Below, piece after piece: positions 7,678 through 17,276 of a stretch of DNA of 64,000 nucleotides. Numbering within the stretch: position 1 is the stretch's first letter; each line of letters begins with the position of its first letter. Source of the DNA: Acinetobacter rudis (lineage in GTDB: Bacteria; Pseudomonadota; Gammaproteobacteria; Pseudomonadales; Moraxellaceae). The notes beneath the pieces were generated by a model. It had not been told where the DNA came from. It did no database searches and worked only from the letters and a program-made list of their open reading frames with translations. The stretch is taken from the NCBI RefSeq assembly GCF_000829675.1, contig NZ_BBRX01000021.1:1-64000 (forward strand), in the 5' to 3' direction. The translations under genes were made by a program, and so were the position numbers.

Positions 7678-8562
7678 ATGTCTATTCAGCTCTTAGATGC
7701 AATAAATAATCATGTTCCAGTAAATTTTAAACAGTTTTCTGGTGGAGAACGTCATGTTCAGTTGGATGAATTAATACTAAAAGAGCTGAGTGGAGTGGTA
7801 TCAGTACAGGCAAATTTACGCTGCAGCCATGATGTTATGGATTACTTATTATTGGAAAATATATTATTAAATCAGGGTCTAACGATCAATCTTGAAATTC
7901 CATATTTTCCATATGCACGGCAAGATCGTATTTGTGCTTTTGGTCAAGCATTTTCCCTAGATGTAATGACAAGATTACTTAACATCAATGCTGTTCACCA
8001 GAAGGGAAAGCAAGGGCGGGTGACCGTGTGGGATTGTCATAGTGAAGTGACAGAAGCGCTACTTGCTTCTAATACTTCATTTACAGAAATTATAAATATC
8101 AGCTCACTAGAAATCATCAAACAAAGTCCTGAATTAGTTGCGTTACTTAAAGAAGAAAAAACTGTGTTGATTTGTCCTGATCAGGGTGCAAAATCTCGCA
8201 CACAGATCATAGCCCATGATTTCAATGATCAGCGTCAGCAACCAATAATAGTCGTTCAATGCGATAAAAAACGTAATCCAGAAACTGGGAAAATATTGGG
8301 TATACAGGTGAATACATCGGATTTAACAGGGTTAACTGCAGTAATTACTGATGATATTTGTGATGGTGGGGCAACGTTTATCGGTATTGCTCAAGAGCTA
8401 CGTCGCCTAAATTGTAGCAAGATCATACTCTATGTCACCCACGGTATCTTTAGTAAAGGTACTCATGTATTTGATGGTTTGATTGATCGAATCTTTGCAT
8501 CAAATAGTCTTCCACAGCCACCTCAAAATAAAGTTTCGATTATTAATTTTGTAGCAAGATAA
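7678..8562 (+). CDS. prs: Ribose-phosphate pyrophosphokinase (PRPP synthase)
   Basis: A 294-residue enzyme that makes PRPP from ribose 5-phosphate and ATP. The PRPP-binding loop VITDDICDGGATF is intact near residue 223, and YFPYARQDR near residue 78 is the ATP-binding/catalytic stretch. It is shorter than housekeeping Prs (about 315 aa) and belongs to the form paired with nadV. It lies 11 bases before nadV and clearly serves nicotinamide salvage by supplying PRPP. A second, housekeeping prs is expected elsewhere in the genome. Confidence 0.9.
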   Translation: MSIQLLDAINNHVPVNFKQFSGGERHVQLDELILKELSGVVSVQANLRCSHDVMDYLLLENILLNQGLTINLEIPYFPYARQDRICAFGQAFSLDVMTRLLNINAVHQKGKQGRVTVWDCHSEVTEALLASNTSFTEIINISSLEIIKQSPELVALLKEEKTVLICPDQGAKSRTQIIAHDFNDQRQQPIIVVQCDKKRNPETGKILGIQVNTSDLTGLTAVITDDICDGGATFIGIAQELRRLNCSKIILYVTHGIFSKGTHVFDGLIDRIFASNSLPQPPQNKVSIINFVAR

Positions 8563-8573
8563 GGAAAATAAAC

Positions 8574-10067
8574 ATGAGTATGAAAATTAATCCATTGAAT
8601 GCTATTGATTTTTACAAAGCAGATCACAGACGTCAGTATCCAGATGGTACAGAGTATGTCTATGCAAACTTTACACCTCGTTCATCTCGATTAGCCAGAA
8701 TGCTTGCAGATTTTGATGATAAAGTTATATTTTTTGGCCTTCAGGGTTTTATTAAGCATTTCTTGATTGATACTTGGAATGAAGGCTTTTTTCAGCAACC
8801 GAAAAATAAAGTGGTAGCTGCATATAAACATCGTATGGATAGTGCGCTGGGAGAAGGGGCAATACCCGTTGATCACATTGAGATGTTACATGATTTAGGT
8901 TATTTGCCATTACGTATAAAGGCATTGCCAGAAGGCAGTCGTGTCAATATGCGTGTACCAGTACTAACTTTAGTCAATACTGATCCACGCTTCTTTTGGT
9001 TAACGAATTATATCGAGACTATACTTAGTGCCGAGCTTTGGAAAAGCTGTACAACTGCGACAATTGCATATGAATATAAGCGATTATTGACTCAATTTGC
9101 GCAAAAAACTGGCGCTCCATTAGATTTTTTACCTCTACAAGGTCATGATTTTAGTAGCCGAGGGATGAGTGGAATATATGATGCCGCTCAATCTGGAGTG
9201 GGACATTTAACCAGTTTTATTGGTACTGACTCTGTCGCATCGATTGATTATGCAGAAAATTATTATAATGCAACTGGAATAATTGGAGTTTCAGTGCCAG
9301 CAACAGAACATAGTGTAATGTGTATGGGGGCAGAAGATAATGAACTGGAGACATTCAGACGTTTAATTTGTGATTTGTATCCTTCAGGTGTTATTAGCAT
9401 TGTGTCAGATACTTGGGATTTCTGGCGTGTAATAACACAATTTACAGTCGCACTGAAATCTGAAATTTTGACCAGAAAACCGAATGCATTGGGTTTAGCT
9501 AAATTAGTATTTCGTCCAGACTCTGGTGATCCAGTCAAAATCATATGTGGAGATCCAGACGCACAATTTGATAGTCCTGCTTATAAAGGCGCAGTTCAAT
9601 GTTTGTGGGAAATATTTGGTGGAACAACTACTGATAAAGGTTATAAAGTTTTAAATGAGCGCATAGGCCTTATTTATGGTGACTCTATTACTTTAGAACG
9701 AGCACAAGATATACTTCAGAATTTGGAAAGCAAAGGTTTTGCTTCAAATAATTTAGTATTTGGAATTGGTAGTTTTACCTATAATTATTTAACAAGAGAT
9801 AACTTTGGCTTTGCAGTTAAAGCAACTTGGGGACAGGTAAATGGTGTTGGTCGAGAATTATTCAAAGATCCAATTACTGATTCTGGAGTGAAGAAATCTG
9901 CAAAAGGTCTATTACGTGTCGAGGAAAGTGAAATAGGCTTTACTTTGTTTGATCAGCAAACACAGGAACAAGAAAAAAAAGGTGCACTAAAAGTAGTCTT
10001 CGAAAATGGTAAGCTAATTGATGAGTGCAATTTAAATCAAATTCGTGAGCGCTTAATGATTACTTAG
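8574..10067 (+). CDS. nadV: Nicotinamide phosphoribosyltransferase (NadV/NAMPT-like)
   Basis: A 497-residue enzyme that joins nicotinamide and PRPP to give NMN, the first step of the NadV salvage route to NAD. Length and motifs fit the NAMPT family: DFYKADHRRQYP at the N-terminus, HDFSSRGMSG, and the PRPP-binding RPDSGDP. Start at 8574 follows an AAGGAAAA ribosome site. Translated right after prs; a hairpin terminator follows the stop. Confidence 0.94.
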   Translation: MSMKINPLNAIDFYKADHRRQYPDGTEYVYANFTPRSSRLARMLADFDDKVIFFGLQGFIKHFLIDTWNEGFFQQPKNKVVAAYKHRMDSALGEGAIPVDHIEMLHDLGYLPLRIKALPEGSRVNMRVPVLTLVNTDPRFFWLTNYIETILSAELWKSCTTATIAYEYKRLLTQFAQKTGAPLDFLPLQGHDFSSRGMSGIYDAAQSGVGHLTSFIGTDSVASIDYAENYYNATGIIGVSVPATEHSVMCMGAEDNELETFRRLICDLYPSGVISIVSDTWDFWRVITQFTVALKSEILTRKPNALGLAKLVFRPDSGDPVKIICGDPDAQFDSPAYKGAVQCLWEIFGGTTTDKGYKVLNERIGLIYGDSITLERAQDILQNLESKGFASNNLVFGIGSFTYNYLTRDNFGFAVKATWGQVNGVGRELFKDPITDSGVKKSAKGLLRVEESEIGFTLFDQQTQEQEKKGALKVVFENGKLIDECNLNQIRERLMIT

Positions 10068-10077
10068 CTTAGAATAC

Positions 10078-10114
10078 ATAAACCGATATTATAAATATCG
10101 GTTTATCGTTTTTT
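10078..10114 (+). terminator. Terminator after nadV
   Basis: The arms ATAAACCGATATT and AATATCGGTTTAT have a three-base loop and are followed by CGTTTTTT. It separates prs-nadV from the regulator gene, although some read-through is likely as the gap is only 60 bp. Confidence 0.85.
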
Positions 10115-10128
10115 GTGAGGTACTTAAA

Positions 10129-10872
10129 GTGACTGCTCAAACAGAACAAGAATTTCTAGCCAATTATGATCATCGTAATTTTGATGCACCATTATTAACA
10201 GTAGATATGGCTATTTTTTCTGTGTCTAATGGGCAACTACAAGTTTTATTAATTAAACGCCCAAATTTTCCATTTAAAGATCAGTGGGCCTTGCCAGGTG
10301 GTTTTGCTGATCTGGTTAGTGATAAAGATCTCATGGCTACGGCTTATCGAAAACTTGTAGAGAAAACAGGGGTTGCTTCACCATATTTGGAACAGGTTGC
10401 CTCAGTAGGTAATGCTGAACGCGACCCTCGTGGTTGGGCTGTTACAGTTTTATATTTTGCTTTAATTGATATTAATGCCTTTGAGCCTCAAACATTAGTT
10501 GAATATAGCGAATGGGTTCCAGTCACAAAAGCTAAAAATCTTCTTTTAGCTTTTGATCATCATGAGCTACTTACTTTAGCCTTAGAGCGATTAATTAATA
10601 AAACTCGGTATACCGCATTGCCCGCAAGCTTAGTTCCAGAACTTTTTACAATTACAGAGCTACAAACTATTTATGAAATTATATTAGGACATACATTAGA
10701 AAAAAAAGCTTTTAGACGTCGTATGATAGAGGCAGGTGCAGTTGTAGAAACTACATATAATAAGGTTGTTGGAAAAAGGCCAGCACAGCTTTATCGTTAT
10801 GCACTAGATTCTTTTGATTTTATTTTTCCGCGATCACTCGAATTACCAAAAAAAGTTTTGCATGATCATTAG
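10129..10872 (+). CDS. nrtR: NrtR-type NUDIX/winged-helix transcriptional regulator
   Basis: A 247-residue protein with an N-terminal NUDIX fold (about 20-150) and a C-terminal winged helix (about 160-240). The Nudix box is degenerate: the REUxEE core reads RKLVEKTG, so hydrolysis is probably lost and the domain senses a ligand such as ADP-ribose. This is the pattern of NrtR repressors of NAD metabolism. The start is GTG with TGAGG upstream. It directly follows nadV and probably controls the prs-nadV operon. Confidence 0.85.
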   Translation: MTAQTEQEFLANYDHRNFDAPLLTVDMAIFSVSNGQLQVLLIKRPNFPFKDQWALPGGFADLVSDKDLMATAYRKLVEKTGVASPYLEQVASVGNAERDPRGWAVTVLYFALIDINAFEPQTLVEYSEWVPVTKAKNLLLAFDHHELLTLALERLINKTRYTALPASLVPELFTITELQTIYEIILGHTLEKKAFRRRMIEAGAVVETTYNKVVGKRPAQLYRYALDSFDFIFPRSLELPKKVLHDH

Positions 10873-11147
10873 TCATTATTGAGTAAGATTTAGCTTTAGT
10901 TGGTTTTCATTTCACTCTGTTTATAACATGAATGAACAGTATTGAGAATTTGATTTTGAAGTCGGAGATATAAGAAGTTTAAATTTGTGTTTTATTTTAT
11001 GGGCTTAAGGCGTCTAGATTTTTGAACACTATCATACCCAGCACTAATTAGTACACAATACCAATCATAACAAAGTTTTTGGGTTTTAAAAATATAAAAA
11101 TAGTTTTATATAACAGTTACTTAGTGATATTTAAATTTGGATTAAAC

Positions 11148-11819
11148 ATGAAACAGTCATTTTTATTAATAAATATTTTATTTTTTTCTTCAACAGCATT
11201 TGCACTGACCGATAACTATTATGCGGCTGTAAAATTAGCTTATTCATCTCAGAAAGCCAATAATATGGACACTAGTCTTAGGCCAGGTATCGGGCAGTTT
11301 ATCGAAGGTGAGGATAAAAAAGATAAAATAACACCAGTTTTAGCTTTAGGTTATGATTATAAAAATAATTGGCGGACAGAAGCGGAATTTAGCTTTGAAA
11401 AAGCCTATGAATATACAAGTGGTTCTACAAATTTCCCAACAAGCTTTAATCACCACAAAGTGAAAACTCAAAGTTTATTTTTAAATGCATATCGAGACTT
11501 TGATGTATATCGCAATGTTTCATTATTTGGATCATTGGGTATAGGCGTGGCTAAAATTAAATCAAGTGGATGGCAGGGTGTTGAAAATCGTCTATATAGT
11601 TCAAACACGGATACTCAGCTGGCATATTCAGTTGGAGCAGGTATGAGCTATAAGCCAATGAATAAATTGAATGTTGATTTAGGATATCGCTATATAGACT
11701 TAGGGAAAGTTGAAAGCGGATTAAATAAGTTTACGAATGTACGTGGATTGCAAGATGAGCAAATGAAAGCACATTTAGAAAAAAATGAGTTTTATTTGGG
11801 TATCCGATATGGTTTTTAG
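11148..11819 (+). CDS. Outer-membrane beta-barrel protein, opacity/porin-like
   Basis: A 223-residue protein with a Sec signal peptide (cleavage likely after AFA at residue 18) and alternating-residue strands ending in the C-terminal aromatic signature ...YLGIRYGF. LDVGYRYIDLGKVE-type motifs are typical of eight-stranded Opa/OmpW/OmpA-like barrels. The ATG at 11148 was chosen because it starts the signal peptide; the longer reading from 11079 lacks sense. No partner genes. Its role (adhesion, surface) cannot be stated. Confidence 0.85.
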   Translation: MKQSFLLINILFFSSTAFALTDNYYAAVKLAYSSQKANNMDTSLRPGIGQFIEGEDKKDKITPVLALGYDYKNNWRTEAEFSFEKAYEYTSGSTNFPTSFNHHKVKTQSLFLNAYRDFDVYRNVSLFGSLGIGVAKIKSSGWQGVENRLYSSNTDTQLAYSVGAGMSYKPMNKLNVDLGYRYIDLGKVESGLNKFTNVRGLQDEQMKAHLEKNEFYLGIRYGF

Positions 11820-11871
11820 AACAAAAAGATTGTAGTTACTCAAAATCGTCAGGAATTTGTTAAGTGTATTC

Positions 11872-11899
11872 ATTTCGCATAATGTATATTATGTTAAAT
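11872..11899 (+). other. dif: Chromosomal dif site (XerC/XerD recombination)
   Basis: A 28-bp site made of XerC half ATTTCGCATAA, six-base spacer TGTATA and XerD half TTATGTTAAAT. The spacer and XerD half are identical to E. coli dif, and the XerC half differs only at its outer bases. XerCD resolves chromosome dimers here, so the window crosses the replication terminus. It lies 53 bp after the barrel gene and 125 bp before the first island recombinase. Confidence 0.93.
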
Positions 11900-12023
11900 G
11901 ATTTATACCTGACTATAACTTCATATCTTTCTTTCTTACACCAAAATTCAATAGCTTAAATGATTTCTACTTTGCTAATAAATTATGATATGTTTACCTT
12001 AAAAATACTTCACAAACTTTACT

Positions 12024-13373
12024 ATGTTTGCTTTAAAAACAGTCCATTTGGAAAAAAAAGTCTCAAACGAAAATCAAATTATTCTTTTATTTGATCTAGC
12101 CTCATCTTGTCCATGTTTGTACCCTATGTTGTACACTATGAAGTTTCTTAGATTTCAAAGTATCTCTACACAGAATGCAGATTTGATAGCATTAAAGTTT
12201 TGGTACGAATTTTGGTTTGAAAAGTTTGCCACTTCCTTTTGTGAATCTTTCTATTCGACGTCCTATAACTTTGAAATTATTCAATGCGAAATTGATAACT
12301 TCATTATTTATTTAGAAAACAACAAAAAAAATGAAAGTAATCTTATAAGGTTAAGAAACGCAGAGCATGTTAATTACACGACAATTGGTCATAGAGTTAG
12401 ATCCTTCTTAAAGTTTTACAGCTTTTTGATTGATGAATATCTAACTATCCAATCTCAGCCACAACTCTCACTAAAGGAAATCCAAAAAATTAAAGAAAAA
12501 TTAAATAAATATATGAATATAAAGAAAAAAATTATAAACAACTTTTCAAAGTCTAATAAAACAATTAAAAGTGAAATCAATTATTCGTTCAAAAGTATGA
12601 ATGATGAGATGATTAAAGGATTATATTCAATTATCTCACCAAGCAATTCTAATAAATACAATACTTTAAACCCATTTAAGTCAAAAAGCGTACAACTTAG
12701 AAACTTTCTGATCATACATCTCATGCTTAATTATGGTCTTAGAATTGGTGAGCTTATGCTACTAACAACTAATTCTATTAAGAAATCAATTCAGAATCAT
12801 AACTTTAGTTTAATTATTACAAATACAGATGATGAGTTCGATGATCGATCAAAAAAGCCAAAAATCAAAAATGAATATTCGTATCGAGTAATTAAACTAC
12901 AGGAGCGAGACTATAGAATTCTTCAAATTTATATAAATGAAATCCGGAAAGAAATTCCTTCACAAATTTTATTTACATCCCTAAAGCCTCCCTACTCTGC
13001 TTTAAGTTATGGCAGCGTTAAAAAGATATTTGATCAAGTAGATTCGTCATTAAAAGCATTGCTACCTGAGTGTTTTGATATTTCAGCTTATGATTCAATA
13101 GAACGTTTAACTCCACACGTATGTAGACATTCTTGGGCTTATATGATGTTAAGTTTTTCTTTTGAGAAGTATAAGAAAGAAAATGCTATTTACTTTGATC
13201 TCCGACAAAGTGTAAATGATGCTTTGCTAAAAGCACAGGATGATCTAAGAGCTTTAGGTGGTTGGTCACCTACAAGTTCAATGCCCACGTATTATGGCAA
13301 ACGTTTTATTGTAGAACGTGCTAATTTTATGAACTTAATCAGGACAATAGATTCCAGCATAAATTATGATTGA
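12024..13373 (+). CDS. Tyrosine recombinase 1 of island trio
   Basis: A 449-residue site-specific recombinase. The catalytic parts are visible: Arg in LNYGLRIGEL (about 241), HVCRH (about 364-368) and a Tyr in TYYGKRF (about 422). The second His position is a Trp (LGGWSP), an allowed variant. Its stop overlaps the next gene by eight bases. Three successive overlapping tyrosine recombinases plus a small coiled-coil protein recall gamma-Mobile-Trio and Tn554 TnpABC blocks. Start at 12024 is uncertain because no clear ribosome site is seen; Met codons further in exist. Confidence 0.85.
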   Translation: MFALKTVHLEKKVSNENQIILLFDLASSCPCLYPMLYTMKFLRFQSISTQNADLIALKFWYEFWFEKFATSFCESFYSTSYNFEIIQCEIDNFIIYLENNKKNESNLIRLRNAEHVNYTTIGHRVRSFLKFYSFLIDEYLTIQSQPQLSLKEIQKIKEKLNKYMNIKKKIINNFSKSNKTIKSEINYSFKSMNDEMIKGLYSIISPSNSNKYNTLNPFKSKSVQLRNFLIIHLMLNYGLRIGELMLLTTNSIKKSIQNHNFSLIITNTDDEFDDRSKKPKIKNEYSYRVIKLQERDYRILQIYINEIRKEIPSQILFTSLKPPYSALSYGSVKKIFDQVDSSLKALLPECFDISAYDSIERLTPHVCRHSWAYMMLSFSFEKYKKENAIYFDLRQSVNDALLKAQDDLRALGGWSPTSSMPTYYGKRFIVERANFMNLIRTIDSSINYD

Positions 13374-14961
13374 TAATAATATACCCAAATTAAGTATGGA
13401 TTTTGAAGAAAATGATAATAGTCATAGTGATTTTCTTATTTTCCATGATGCTGATCTTAGACTCATAGAGTCTTTGTATACACCAGCAATTATTAAATTT
13501 CATAGAGCAGATAAGTTTGATAGTAAATTTATTCAAACATCTAATGAAGTTTGGACTTTTACTTACTCAGGAGAACGAATTCAGCTGAATTTTTCTAAAT
13601 TATTGTCGCCCGAAATAAAATTAGTGAAATATTTTCTAGCAAGCTATATTCAAACTAATACACCATCCTCACTTGATGTTATATTCTATGCTTATATATA
13701 TGCGATTAAATTTTTAAAGAGAAATCATTTAAAACTCAACTTCCATAATTTAAAATCTATATTAATCAATCTAGCAAAACTTGATAATCACACATATTAC
13801 TATAATTTAAAATTTTTAGCTAAATTATTATTTTTAGAAAGTTTTTCTGATTTTAATATTGATCAGGAATACGAACTGGAGTTCCTTGAACGCCCTAAGT
13901 CTTTCAATTCAAAATTATATTATCAACAGTATGAAGATCCGATTGATTATCCTATTATCACAATGATTCAACAGGGCTTTTCAAAATTAAACCACGATAT
14001 AGTGAGCTCAAATAAAGACGTTGACAATCAAACTCTACTCTATTCTTCTATACTCGGATTGATTTATATAACTGGTCTTAGGCCTGTGCAATTAGCTAAA
14101 CTATCTGCCGAAGATATAAAAATAGATACCACACGTGCGATAGATCAATTCCATCGTTATAGCATACTAATTCCCTATGCAAAACAAGCACGCTACATAC
14201 ATGAAAAAATAGCTATAAAGCTACCAGAAGAAGTTGCTGAAATTATCATTGCTTATATCAAAAGATTTAAATTAAATCCTAAAGATAAACTATTTGACAT
14301 GGGAGCATATTCAGCACGTTTTTGTTTAAAAGCGATTAATACCCAATTATTTGATTTTGCTCCTAAGACCTATAGAGAAGCTGTTCTTGCAGGCGAAATG
14401 ATAAAGCAAAAATATTCTTTTTCTGATTTTAGACATCATGTTGGTTATAGCCTGGCAATGTCAGGTTCTTCAGCTGAAGAGATTGCTTATATCTTGGGTC
14501 ATTCTTCTGTTGTGACAGCTAGACATTATATTTTTTCTACTCCTGAACTTGCTCAAATTAGAGCACAGGCACTTGGTAAAAATTCTCTATACAGACAAAT
14601 GATCGCCATGCTCCTGACTGGAAGGCTAGTTTATAAGCAAGATTGGCATCAGAAAAAAGTGTTGGGCAATATTGGTTGCAAAATTTATTACGATATTGGT
14701 GGCTGCTCTTATAAGGACAAATGTTTATTTCAACCTGTTCGTAACTGTTATGGTTGCATGTACTTTCATCCTTTTATTGAGGCTAACCATAATCAGGTTT
14801 TAGAAAGTATACAAAGTGAAATCAATGATCTTATTAAGCTATCAGATGGAATTGGAGTATCTAGAAATCCATTGATTCGTGTGCATGAGTCAACAAAATT
14901 CGAAATTGAATCTGTAATAGCTCGTTGTGCATTACAGAAGGATGATATTCATGAACATTGA
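13366..14961 (+). CDS. Tyrosine recombinase 2 of island trio
   Basis: A 531-residue recombinase. Arg I is in TGLRPVQL (about 238), the R/H pair in SDFRHH (about 356) and the C-terminal box LGHSSVVTARHYIF contains the second His and the Tyr nucleophile. The first His of the usual HxxR motif is replaced by Ser. After the catalytic domain comes a Cys-rich tail (CKIYYDIGGCSYKDKC, NCYGC) that could bind zinc, as in Tn554 TnpB. It overlaps recombinase 1 upstream and recombinase 3 downstream, so all are made together. Confidence 0.87.
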   Translation: MIDNNIPKLSMDFEENDNSHSDFLIFHDADLRLIESLYTPAIIKFHRADKFDSKFIQTSNEVWTFTYSGERIQLNFSKLLSPEIKLVKYFLASYIQTNTPSSLDVIFYAYIYAIKFLKRNHLKLNFHNLKSILINLAKLDNHTYYYNLKFLAKLLFLESFSDFNIDQEYELEFLERPKSFNSKLYYQQYEDPIDYPIITMIQQGFSKLNHDIVSSNKDVDNQTLLYSSILGLIYITGLRPVQLAKLSAEDIKIDTTRAIDQFHRYSILIPYAKQARYIHEKIAIKLPEEVAEIIIAYIKRFKLNPKDKLFDMGAYSARFCLKAINTQLFDFAPKTYREAVLAGEMIKQKYSFSDFRHHVGYSLAMSGSSAEEIAYILGHSSVVTARHYIFSTPELAQIRAQALGKNSLYRQMIAMLLTGRLVYKQDWHQKKVLGNIGCKIYYDIGGCSYKDKCLFQPVRNCYGCMYFHPFIEANHNQVLESIQSEINDLIKLSDGIGVSRNPLIRVHESTKFEIESVIARCALQKDDIHEH

Positions 14962-17275
14962 AAAATATAATGCTTTTATTAATGAGCAAAAAGATTACTT
15001 TCATCAGAATTTACAGCCTAATTTTAAATGGAATTGGAGCGATTCATCTTGGTCTGGTGGTACAATTGGATCAGGATGGTTGTTGTCTAGAAGTGGTAAA
15101 ATACATTTCACTTTTGGCACGATTAAAAAATTGAAAGGTATCGAAAACAATATCATTGAACCCATTTTCCAAGAGTTTATTAAATCTGTACTTATTCTTA
15201 GTTATCGTAAATCTAACTCCAAAGCATCACCCCAAAAACTATATGCAGAATTTTTAATCCTGAAGCGTTGGTATAGTGCTCTATATGCTGAAAAAATAGA
15301 GAGCATACATCCCTGCCATTTATCTACATTAATATTAAATAAGTCTTTTGAAATTTTGGCAGAAAATTCGAGTAAAACGAATCTTCCTGATCATGCTGGT
15401 ACATACCTTAGATTACAGGAGATGTTAAATCATTACGCTTTTACTGAACAACCTTTAGAGTTTTCTCAAAAATACTTATATATAAACCGCCAGAATAGAA
15501 CCCCAAATGCCAAGAAAACAAAAGCTTTGATTGATCAATTGGAACTAGATGAAAATGATCTTGATAAAGAAAAGCTGATTTCAATTCGTACATTTATAAA
15601 TATTGTTTCGCTTATCAGTTTGTGTGAAACGAATGGTGAAAAGATTGTTCTAAATCTTTTGTTATTGCTTATTGTCACTGGTTTACGTTCAACAGAAGCA
15701 ATCCTTTTAAAAACAGATGCATTAATCAAACAACCTATTCTTGATCCAGTAACAAAGGAGCATTTAACTTTAGATGGCAAAAAGCAATACACTTTGGGAA
15801 TTCAATATCATGGTGCGAAAGGAGCTGGCTTTAGAATTCACTGGGTTGAGCCATTATCTGCAAATTTAGTTGAGACAATATTTCAGTCGGTATTGGGTCT
15901 TAGGGAAGAATATAGAGAGCATCTTTATTATATCAGGTCAAAAAACTGTTCAGATTTTTTGCCAAAAACAATTGATGAAATTGGTGAAGATTATGTGGAA
16001 GTAGATGATTTGATTGGAAATGTTTTTGGAGTTAAAGATACTTATAGAGGTAGAGCTGGACAGCGTGACGTTGTTATTAAAACTCTTAAAAATATACCTG
16101 TTTTCAAGGAGACTAAATCTGGTCAAGGGATTGAAAGATATTATTTAAAACATGATATAAATTTCTTCATTAAAGGGTTAGCTAATTACGGCTCTGAATA
16201 CCCTATAGATCATGTTTTTAATTATGAAGGAAAAATGGAAAAAATCGCTTATGAAGATTTACTTTTTATTCATGAATTTAGATCTGCAACCTTACAAAGA
16301 GCTTTCATCAATAAAACAAACATCATTCCTCTTAATGGGATATTAATAAATAGTTTTTTTGGAAATTCCTTAAGTAAGTCTGTTTTTGAAAAATATAATT
16401 TACTTGAGAATGAAACAGAACATTCTAAGCTTACAAGTCATATTCCACGGCACAACATCAATACTTTTCTCGCTCTCAGTGGTTTAGCTGAACACCTTCA
16501 AGCAATGCTAATGGGGCGTGTAGACATTAAGCAAAATCAATATTATCAACACTTGGCATTAAAACAACGTAAAGTCACAGCTAGTTTGCTAGAAAAACAT
16601 GAATTGGTACTTTATGAAAATGATAAACAAGAACTCAAGCCGGACTATCCAATTGATTCTATTAAAATTGATGGATTAATGTACTTTTCAGACCAATTGG
16701 ATTTAGAAAATAATTTAAAGATGAATTTACAGACATTCGATTCCAAAAATGAAGTAGCTAGTTATGTAAAGGAATCTTTCTTTGATGAATATTTTCAAGA
16801 TATCGCAGAGTCATTTAACGAGTTGGTTAACGAAGATCAATCATTAGCCAACTCATTAGTTCAACGCCATGCTTGTTTACACCCCTTGCCTTTTGGTGGA
16901 TGCATGCGTGAAGTCGCTGTACATGATTGCCCTAAACGTCTTGCATGCCAATCTGGTGATCAATGTGGAAACTTTGCTTTAACTGGCCGTAAAGGTGAAT
17001 TAGAAGCCTTACAACATACTTTGAATGAATTACTAGATAAGTTTGCACAAATAGAGCAAATCGTAGCTCATGATTTATCATATAGAGAAATGCTTGAGGA
17101 TTTACGTCAAAAAATACTTTATTTAAGTAATTTAAAGACAAAAGCACTTGATAGACAAAATAGTTTAATTCCCATTCCCGTTTTTCCTTATGGAGATGCG
17201 ATTACTAAGTTACCAACTACATTGAGTGAACTGTTCGCCATCGAACAACAAAAAATTGAGTCTAAGGAAGCCTGA
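14951..17275 (+). CDS. Tyrosine recombinase 3 of island trio, large
   Basis: A 774-residue recombinase-like protein. Arg I is in VTGLRSTEA (about 245), HIPRH at about 496-500 is intact, and QYYQHL (about 530) supplies the Tyr; the position before it is GRVD instead of GH. The N-terminal 200 residues form an extended DNA-binding part. The C-terminus has a Cys cluster (HACLHPLPFGGC...CPKRLACQSGDQC) and then a coiled coil. The start at 14951 has AAGGA eight bases upstream and overlaps gene 2 by 11 bases. Probably the integrase partner of a GMT-like system; the exact family name was not confirmed. Confidence 0.85.
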   Translation: MNIEKYNAFINEQKDYFHQNLQPNFKWNWSDSSWSGGTIGSGWLLSRSGKIHFTFGTIKKLKGIENNIIEPIFQEFIKSVLILSYRKSNSKASPQKLYAEFLILKRWYSALYAEKIESIHPCHLSTLILNKSFEILAENSSKTNLPDHAGTYLRLQEMLNHYAFTEQPLEFSQKYLYINRQNRTPNAKKTKALIDQLELDENDLDKEKLISIRTFINIVSLISLCETNGEKIVLNLLLLLIVTGLRSTEAILLKTDALIKQPILDPVTKEHLTLDGKKQYTLGIQYHGAKGAGFRIHWVEPLSANLVETIFQSVLGLREEYREHLYYIRSKNCSDFLPKTIDEIGEDYVEVDDLIGNVFGVKDTYRGRAGQRDVVIKTLKNIPVFKETKSGQGIERYYLKHDINFFIKGLANYGSEYPIDHVFNYEGKMEKIAYEDLLFIHEFRSATLQRAFINKTNIIPLNGILINSFFGNSLSKSVFEKYNLLENETEHSKLTSHIPRHNINTFLALSGLAEHLQAMLMGRVDIKQNQYYQHLALKQRKVTASLLEKHELVLYENDKQELKPDYPIDSIKIDGLMYFSDQLDLENNLKMNLQTFDSKNEVASYVKESFFDEYFQDIAESFNELVNEDQSLANSLVQRHACLHPLPFGGCMREVAVHDCPKRLACQSGDQCGNFALTGRKGELEALQHTLNELLDKFAQIEQIVAHDLSYREMLEDLRQKILYLSNLKTKALDRQNSLIPIPVFPYGDAITKLPTTLSELFAIEQQKIESKEA

Positions 17276-17276
17276 T

